This document shows positions 59,266 through 64,000 of a DNA stretch of 64,000 nt, one piece after another. Numbering within the stretch: position 1 is the stretch's first letter; each line of letters starts with the position of its first letter. Source of the stretch: Actinopolymorpha pittospori (GTDB lineage Bacteria; Actinomycetota; Actinomycetes; Propionibacteriales; Actinopolymorphaceae); the NCBI RefSeq assembly GCF_014873875.1, contig NZ_JADBEM010000001.1, positions 4,278,001 through 4,342,000 of the forward strand, read 5' to 3'. The notes under the pieces are model-generated. The model did no database searches, had not been told where the DNA came from, and saw nothing but the letters and a program-made list of their open reading frames with translations. The position numbers and the translations under genes were made by a program.

Positions 59266-60638
59266 GCAAGCCGCGCAAGCAGGTCCATCTGGCCGCCCAC
59301 TTCCCGGGCGTGAACAACACGACGGTGTGGAGCGACCCTCGTTCGGGCAGCCACATCGAGTTCGAGTCGTTCGCCCACTTCGCGCGGACGGCCGAACGCG
59401 CGAAGTTCGACTTCCTCTTCCTGGCCGAGGGCCTTCGCCTGCGTGAGCAGGGCGGGAGGATCTACGACCTCGACGTGGTCGGACGGCCCGACACCTTCAC
59501 GATCCTCGCCGCGCTCGCGGCGGTCACCGAGCGGCTCGGGCTCGCCGGCACGATCAACTCGACGTTCAACGAGCCGTACGAGGTGGCCCGGCAGTTCGCG
59601 ACCCTCGACCACCTCTCGGCGGGCCGGGCCGCGTGGAACGTCGTCACCTCCTGGGACGCGTTCACGGGTGAGAACTTCCGCCGAGGCGGCTTCCTGCCGC
59701 AGGACCAGCGCTACGACCGCGCCGAACGGTTCATGCGGACGACCTGGGAGCTCTTCGACTCCTGGCGCGGTGACGAGATCGTGGCCGACAAACGCTCGGG
59801 CGTCTTCCTCGCCGACCCGAACGCCGGCTCCTTCGAACACCACGACGCGCACTTCGACATCCGGGGCCAGTTCAACGTGCCGCGCAGCCCGCAGGGCCGG
59901 CCGGTGATCTTCCAGGCCGGGGACTCCGAGGAGGGGCGCGAGTTCGCGGCCGCCACCGCCGACGCGATCTTCACCCGGCACGCGACCCTGGACGCGGGCA
60001 GGGCGTTCTACGCCGATGTCAAGGGCAGGTTGGCGAAGTACCACCGCCGCCCCGAGCAGCTCGTCATCCTGCCGGCCGCGACGTTCGTGCTCGGTGACAC
60101 CGACGCGGAGGCGCGGGAGTACGCCGACGTCGTACGCCGTCAGCAGGTCAGTGGGGCGACGGCGATCCAGTTCCTCGAGCAGGTGTGGAACCGCGACCTG
60201 TCCGACTACGACCCGGACGGCCCACTCCCCGAGGTCGACCCGCTACTCGGTGAGAACACCGTCGCCCGTGGCCGGGCCAGCGTGCGGATGTACCGTGATC
60301 CGGTGGAGACGGCGCGGCAGTGGCGAGAGGTCGCCGCGGAGAAGAAACTCTCCATCCGGGAGTTGATGATCGAGGTGAGCGGGCGGCAGACGTTCGTCGG
60401 TTCGCCCGAGACGGTCGCCGAGTCGATCGACGAGTTCGTCCAGCAGGACGCGAGCGACGGGTTCATCCTTGTCCCGCACATCACGCCGTCGGGACTGGAC
60501 GAGTTCGCCGACAAGGTCGTGCCCCTGCTGCAGGAACGCGGCGTCTTCCGAACCGACTACACCGGTACGACGCTGCGCGACCACCTCGGTCTCACACCAC
60601 TGGAGCGACCAGCCATCGGCAGAAGGAAGGCCTCGTGA
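59262..60638 (+). CDS. LLM class flavin-dependent oxidoreductase 2 (NtaA/SnaA/DszA group)
   Basis: This 458-residue FMNH2-dependent monooxygenase is of the NtaA/SnaA/DszA group. Typical segments are HFPGVNNTTVW near the start, LAEGLRLREQGGR, LDHLSAGRAAWNVVTSWD and the QGRPVIFQAGDSEEGREFAA motif. Known members attack nitrilotriacetate, dibenzothiophene sulfone and pristinamycin precursors. It overlaps LLM1 by ATGA and probably acts in the same pathway, with reduced FMN supplied by a reductase. Confidence 0.92.
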   Translation: MSKPRKQVHLAAHFPGVNNTTVWSDPRSGSHIEFESFAHFARTAERAKFDFLFLAEGLRLREQGGRIYDLDVVGRPDTFTILAALAAVTERLGLAGTINSTFNEPYEVARQFATLDHLSAGRAAWNVVTSWDAFTGENFRRGGFLPQDQRYDRAERFMRTTWELFDSWRGDEIVADKRSGVFLADPNAGSFEHHDAHFDIRGQFNVPRSPQGRPVIFQAGDSEEGREFAAATADAIFTRHATLDAGRAFYADVKGRLAKYHRRPEQLVILPAATFVLGDTDAEAREYADVVRRQQVSGATAIQFLEQVWNRDLSDYDPDGPLPEVDPLLGENTVARGRASVRMYRDPVETARQWREVAAEKKLSIRELMIEVSGRQTFVGSPETVAESIDEFVQQDASDGFILVPHITPSGLDEFADKVVPLLQERGVFRTDYTGTTLRDHLGLTPLERPAIGRRKAS

Positions 60639-60693
60639 ACCCGCACCCCGGATGCGAACCCGCCCCACCCGCCCCGGACGAGGCGGGTGGGCG

Positions 60694-61413
60694 GTGACGT
60701 CGGCACTCGAGGGAGACGCTCACCCACTGGACAACCCCGTGTACGCGGCGCTCACCGGCCCGCACTCCCACCTCGCGGAGACCAAGGGCCGGGTGGTTCG
60801 GTACCCGCACGACGTCGCGCCGTTCTACGCGATACCTGGCGAACCCACCCAGGTCGACTGGGCCGATCTCGCCGCACTCGCCGGACCAGGCGGTGACGTG
60901 ACGCTCACCTCCGCTGCCCCGCTCGAGCCGCCCACCGGCTGGGAGGTCGCGATGCGGCTCGGCGGCGTCCAGATGGTCGACGCGGGGATCGCCGCGGCCC
61001 CCGACCCCGAGGCGGTGCGGCTCGGGCGCGACGACGTACCCGAGATGCTCGACCTGGTGGCGCGTACCCAACCCGGCCCCTTCCGCACCGACACCATCGC
61101 ACTCGGTACCTACCTCGGTGTCCGCGACGGCGGGCGGCTCGTGGCGATGGCGGGGGAGCGGATGCACCCGCCCGGCTGGACCGAGATCAGCGCCGTCTGC
61201 ACCGACGAGGCCTACCGTGGTCGCGGCCTGGCCGGCCGGCTGGTCCGGGCGGTCGCGGCGGGCATCCTGGCCCGCGGCGAGACGCCGTTCCTGCACGCCG
61301 CCGCCTCCAACGCCGGTGCCGTGCGTCTCTACGAAGCGCTCGGACTCCGGCTGCGCCGCGAGACCTGCTTCCAGATGCTGCGCGCTCCTGCCGCGGGGGA
61401 CGGCCGAGGTTGA
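60694..61413 (+). CDS. GNAT family N-acetyltransferase (FR47-like)
   Basis: A 239-residue acetyltransferase. The C-terminal half carries the acetyl-CoA site AYRGRGLAGRLVRAV and the closing LYEALGLRLRRE motif. The N-terminal half is a family-specific domain. The GTG at 60694 is taken; the region between the LLM2 stop and this start has no conserved coding. Co-location with the LLM genes suggests modification of a pathway intermediate or detoxification of the substrate. Confidence 0.85.
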   Translation: MTSALEGDAHPLDNPVYAALTGPHSHLAETKGRVVRYPHDVAPFYAIPGEPTQVDWADLAALAGPGGDVTLTSAAPLEPPTGWEVAMRLGGVQMVDAGIAAAPDPEAVRLGRDDVPEMLDLVARTQPGPFRTDTIALGTYLGVRDGGRLVAMAGERMHPPGWTEISAVCTDEAYRGRGLAGRLVRAVAAGILARGETPFLHAAASNAGAVRLYEALGLRLRRETCFQMLRAPAAGDGRG

Positions 61414-61856
61414 CCGGATCCACGATGACGTACGCCGGCACCCTCTCCGCCTGGGTCGGGGCGGGTGCCAGGCGGTCATCGTGTCCAATGCCTGGGACGG
61501 GGCTGTTTGTCTGGCGTTCCTACCGGAATAGTAGGAATATGCCTCGGCAGCTCCTCCTGACATCGCGGCGCGCGATCGACCTGATGCGCGTCGCCAGTGA
61601 GCTGTGTCTTCGCCTCCGGTGTCATCAGCCCCATGGAAGCCGCGTCCGTCGGAGCGCTTCGACGCTTCGTCCGCGGCCATCGGCTCACGGCGCCTGACGG
61701 AATCCGCGCCAGCGGACCTGCCAGGTCGTCTTCGTCCGCGCGGGGACACCGCCGACTCCGCGCACCATGACCGCGCCTTGCCCGCCACGGCCCGACCGGA
61801 GAAGCCGAGCCTTCCCGGTACCAGGTCTGGCGTACACCCAGGAGGTGGCGCAAAGA
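61414..61856. other. Intergenic region (443 bp) between GNAT and the broken flavin reductase
   Basis: No protein gene was recognised. The left part holds the second inverted-repeat box at 61517-61537. The right end has a strong GGAGG (61841-61845) for the flavin reductase ATG at 61857. The remaining sequence is GC-rich without clear structure. It is long for this compact region and may contain a remnant or an untranslated leader. Confidence 0.45.
61517..61537. promoter_or_regulatory. Inverted-repeat box TTCCTAC-N7-GTAGGAA (copy 2)
   Basis: TTCCTAC (61517-61523) and GTAGGAA (61531-61537) are perfect complements around CGGAATA. Its TTCCTA-N9-TAGGAA core repeats the arms and spacing of the box at 57846-57866. 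It lies in the upstream region of the flavin reductase gene and is a candidate operator of a regulon controlling the LLM cluster. Confidence 0.55.
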
Positions 61857-62368
61857 ATGACCAGTTGTGTAGATGTCCCCACCGGAATCACGCCGGAACT
61901 GTTCCGTCGCGTCTTCCGCCACTACGCCGCGGGTGTCGTCGTCGTCACCGCCGAGGCCGGATCCGGTCCGGCGGGCTTCACCGCCACCTCGCTCGCCTCG
62001 GTCTCGCTGAACCCGCCGCTGGTGTCGTTCGCGCTGTCGACCGCGGCGTCGAGTTGGCCGACGATCGCCGCCACGGACAGCATCGTGATCAACTTCCTGG
62101 ACGCGGAGCAACACTCCGTGGCCAAGAGGTTCGCGACCAGCGGGATCGACCGGTTCGCGGCGCCGACCAGGTGGTCCCGGCTGGCCACCGGCGAACCCGT
62201 CCTCGACGACGCGGTCGGTCAGCTCCGTGGCCAGATCGAGCACCGTTTCCCGGTCGGCGACCACCACCTGGTGGTCGTCCGGGTCACCAACGCCGCGACC
62301 CGCGACCACACCCCCTCGTCTACCACGCGGGCTCCTACAACACGGTCCGTCAGTTCCAGTCGGTCTGA
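61857..62368 (+). pseudogene. Flavin reductase domain protein, frameshifted near its C-terminus
   Basis: This is a reductase of the FMN-binding split-barrel family that would supply FMNH2 to the LLM enzymes: FRHYAAGVVVVTAEAG, FTATSLASVSLNPPLVSFAL, and HRFPVGDHHLVVVRV near the end. After RDHTP the frame leaves the family sequence; reading one base over gives LVYHAGSYNTVRQFQSV and a stop at 62368. The break lies in a run of five C at 62311-62315 where six would restore about 171 residues. Without correction the frame runs on to 62861 with unrelated sequence. It may be a real mutation or a sequencing error. Confidence 0.85.
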
Positions 62369-62377
62369 GGCGCCGGG

Positions 62378-62417
62378 GGCGTTCGCGCGTTCGTTCGCGC
62401 GTTCGTCCCCGAACGCC
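62378..62417 (+). terminator. Hairpin with 12-bp tandem duplication after the flavin reductase
   Basis: GGCGTTCG (62378-62385) pairs with CGAACGCC (62410-62417). Its loop holds an exact tandem duplication of GTTCGCGCGTTC, which itself starts within the left arm (62381-62404). It begins 10 bp after the corrected flavin reductase stop, fitting a terminator. Confidence 0.5.
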
Positions 62418-62493
62418 GGCCGCATCGCCTCGGTGGGTGGAAACGCCTTGCGAGTGGGCGGATGCGGCGCCGAGTTCACGCTGTCGCTTCTGG

Positions 62494-62546
62494 GTCTGAC
62501 CACGGGCGGTCAGACGATTGACGGTCTCCGGGCGGCCTGTTACCCA
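62494..62546 (+). promoter_or_regulatory. Palindrome and possible promoter upstream of the PhyH gene
   Basis: GTCTGACC (62494-62501) and GGTCAGAC (62508-62515) form a perfect 8-bp inverted repeat with a 6-bp centre. TTGACG follows at 62518-62523, and TACCCA at 62541-62546 is 17 bp further. The -35 is good and the -10 weak. The palindrome touching the -35 suggests an operator controlling the PhyH and binding-protein genes. Confidence 0.4.
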
Positions 62547-62590
62547 GGACGCATATCCGCGCATGCTGCACCCAGCCAAGGAGACCCCGC

Positions 62591-63412
62591 ATGTCGGAAC
62601 TGCGTCGCCAGATCGATGAACAAGGATATGTCGTGGTCCCCGGGGTGGTGCCGAAGGAAAACATCGACGCCGTGGTGGACGACATCTGGAAACACACCGG
62701 TGCCGATCCGGACCGGCCCGAGACGTGGTACGCGCCGGGTCGGATCGCCGGAACCGGCATGGTGGAGATGTACCACTACCAGTCGATGTGGAACAACCGG
62801 CAGTACGAAGGAGCCCACCGCGTCTTCGCCGAGATCTTCGGCACGGAACAGCTGTGGGTGAGCCTCGACCGGACGAACCTCAAGCCTCCGTCGGTGCCTG
62901 AGCACCCCGACTACCACCACAAGGGTTTCACCCACTGGGATGCCGACCTGGAGAAGTATCCGGACGTCCCGTTCGGCGTTCAGGGCGTGCTGGCGCTGGC
63001 TGACACGACCGCGGACATGGGGGGCTTCCAGTGCGCCCCCGACATCTACAAGAACCTACCTGCCTACATCGAGAAGTACGGCCGGTCGCGACAGGCGAAC
63101 CTGACCGAGTATTCCGTTTCCCCCATTCCGATGAACGCGGGCGACATGGTTATCTGGACGACCCTGCTCGCGCACGGCAACGGAGACAACCTGACGGACC
63201 GCCCACGCCTCGCCCAGTACATCTCGATGGGTCCGGCGCGGGAGTCCGATGAGGAGTTGCGCGAGCAGCGCGTAGCCGCCTGGCAGGAGAACCGACCGCT
63301 GGCCTACCGGACCGCGTTCCCCGGTGACCCGCGCGGGATCGAGCAGGCGCGTGGCAAGCCGGCCGAGCTGACCCCACTGGGCCGGCGTCTCCTCGGCATC
63401 GACCGCTGGTAA
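62591..63412 (+). CDS. Phytanoyl-CoA dioxygenase (PhyH) family protein
   Basis: This 273-residue Fe(II)/2-oxoglutarate-dependent dioxygenase-like protein has the facial triad His115-x-Asp117 (FTHWDAD) and His195 (LLAHGNGDN), with a following Arg for 2-oxoglutarate. PhyH-family enzymes hydroxylate varied small molecules, including phosphonates, ectoine and natural products. AAGGAG at 62578-62583 sets the ATG. It lies 19 bp before the binding-protein gene and is probably co-transcribed with it, so the imported compound may be its substrate. Confidence 0.87.
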   Translation: MSELRRQIDEQGYVVVPGVVPKENIDAVVDDIWKHTGADPDRPETWYAPGRIAGTGMVEMYHYQSMWNNRQYEGAHRVFAEIFGTEQLWVSLDRTNLKPPSVPEHPDYHHKGFTHWDADLEKYPDVPFGVQGVLALADTTADMGGFQCAPDIYKNLPAYIEKYGRSRQANLTEYSVSPIPMNAGDMVIWTTLLAHGNGDNLTDRPRLAQYISMGPARESDEELREQRVAAWQENRPLAYRTAFPGDPRGIEQARGKPAELTPLGRRLLGIDRW

Positions 63413-63431
63413 CCATGTGAGAGGGCCGACA

Positions 63432-64000
63432 ATGAACGGTCATGTGACGAGGCGGGATGTGCTGCGGATCAGTGGCGTTGCCCTGACCGCGGCGGTGACG
63501 ACAAGTGCCTGCGACCTGTTGTCGACGGAGCCGACCGGCGCGGGCGCGGGTGCGGGAACTTCGGGCGGGAACGGCGCGAAGAAGACCAAGGAGGCGCCGC
63601 AGCTCGCCGCCATGGTCAAGCAGGGAAAGCTTCCTCCGCTCGCGCAACGGCTACCGGCCGAACCCCTGGTCGTCCAGCCCAACGAGAAGATCGGCACCTA
63701 CGGCGGTGACTGGCATCTCCTGATCGAGGGGGAGGCATACTCCAACGCGGCGACGATCTACGCCGTCGCGGGCTACGAGAACATGGTGCGCTGGGATCCG
63801 ACGTTCAAGAAGATCATTCCGAACGTCGCGACCAAGTACGAGGTCAACGAGGACAGCACCGAGTACGTCTTCACCCTCCGCAAGGGGATGAAGTGGTCGG
63901 ACGGCAAGCCGTTCACGGCCTCGGACGTCGTCTTCGCGGTCGAGGACGTCCTGATGAACAAGGAGCTGACTACGGCCCCGCCATTCGGTGAGATGGGTGC
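63432..64000 (+). CDS. ABC peptide-type solute-binding lipoprotein (family 5), truncated by window end
   Basis: The first 189 codons of an SBP_bac_5 protein are visible: Tat-type signal (TRRDVLRISGVALTAA), lipobox ending SAC near residue 27, and the family pattern YVFTLRKGMKWSDGKPFTASDV. It is clearly homologous to the orphan at 41810-43822 from the lipobox onward. The gene runs off the window, where permease and ATPase genes may follow. It probably imports the substrate of the neighbouring PhyH and monooxygenase enzymes. Confidence 0.88.
   Translation, partial: MNGHVTRRDVLRISGVALTAAVTTSACDLLSTEPTGAGAGAGTSGGNGAKKTKEAPQLAAMVKQGKLPPLAQRLPAEPLVVQPNEKIGTYGGDWHLLIEGEAYSNAATIYAVAGYENMVRWDPTFKKIIPNVATKYEVNEDSTEYVFTLRKGMKWSDGKPFTASDVVFAVEDVLMNKELTTAPPFGEMG

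Noticed and set aside
1..64000. rRNA genes, tRNA genes, insertion sequences or prophage genes.
   Set aside because: None could be recognised. No transposase, integrase or structural phage motifs appear, and no tRNA cloverleaf was found by eye.

Overview
The window is high-GC (about 70%) DNA, densely packed, with GTG and even TTG starts and many 1-8 bp ATGA/GTGA gene overlaps. It carries Tat-type lipoproteins, ABC sugar permeases with no ATPase of their own (as in MsiK-sharing actinomycetes), a PPOX/F420-type flavoprotein, a DUF222/HNH gene and LLM monooxygenases. This points to a soil or plant-associated actinobacterium; Propionibacteriales-like genera (Kribbella, Actinopolymorpha, Nocardioides) are a reasonable guess but not proven.

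Region 1 (1-7950) is a sugar uptake and glycosidase operon: a family-1 solute-binding lipoprotein, two MalF/MalG-type permeases, a GH127 beta-L-arabinofuranosidase with all zinc and catalytic residues, a Gfo/Idh/MocA oxidoreductase, and a second, closely related solute-binding protein. It ends at a 15-bp-stem bidirectional hairpin (7952-7987).

Region 2 (8076-13723, minus strand) is a six-gene 4-hydroxyproline catabolic operon: three subunits of a D-hydroxyproline dehydrogenase-type flavoenzyme, a DapA-family pyrroline-hydroxycarboxylate deaminase candidate, a two-cysteine hydroxyproline epimerase and a GntR/FCD regulator. Divergent from it is an S9 peptidase, followed by a gamma-glutamyltransferase. 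A GH39 glycosidase and an IlvD/Edd-family sugar-acid dehydratase (arabonate-dehydratase-like) complete the block to about 21.6 kb. GH127 beta-L-arabinofuranosidases act on hydroxyproline-linked arabinans of plant extensins, and hydroxyproline and oxidised L-arabinose both feed alpha-ketoglutarate semialdehyde. I therefore read 1-21.6 kb as a candidate plant hydroxyproline-rich-glycoprotein utilisation locus, which is the main hypothesis here.

Region 3 (21.6-27.7 kb) holds a small alpha/beta hydrolase, a membrane protein, a cupin/ABC-exporter operon whose permease has an 18-bp coding tandem repeat, a UgtP/MGDG-synthase-like glycosyltransferase and a TIM-barrel glycosidase-like protein.

Region 4 (27.7-36.3 kb) is a cobalamin operon under an adenosylcobalamin-type riboswitch: a 21-codon ORF, cobD, cobQ, a fused magnesium-chelatase-like ChlI-ChlD protein, cobO, cobB, and a CbiG-C/CobE-like domain fused to a CobC-like aminotransferase. 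No CobN is in the window.

Region 5 (36.3-46.3 kb) contains a Rieske protein with two paralogous amidohydrolases (one with metal ligands replaced), an NAD-dependent epimerase, a DUF222/HNH gene, an orphan peptide-type binding protein, and a LacI regulator overlapping a Gfo/Idh/MocA gene by 107 nt.

Region 6 (46.3-52.97 kb) contains an EamA exporter, a second membrane protein, a NarL-type two-component pair, a PPOX-fold protein, and a TetR/FAD-monooxygenase operon preceded by a clear operator-like palindrome.

Region 7 (53.2-64 kb) contains a large Tat-exported protein with a probable alpha/alpha-barrel, then an FMNH2-dependent monooxygenase cluster: an FAD/NAD(P) protein, two LLM enzymes, GNAT, a frameshifted flavin reductase, a PhyH dioxygenase and a truncated peptide-type binding protein. 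Two copies of an inverted-repeat box (TYCCTA-N9-TAGGAA) flank the LLM genes.
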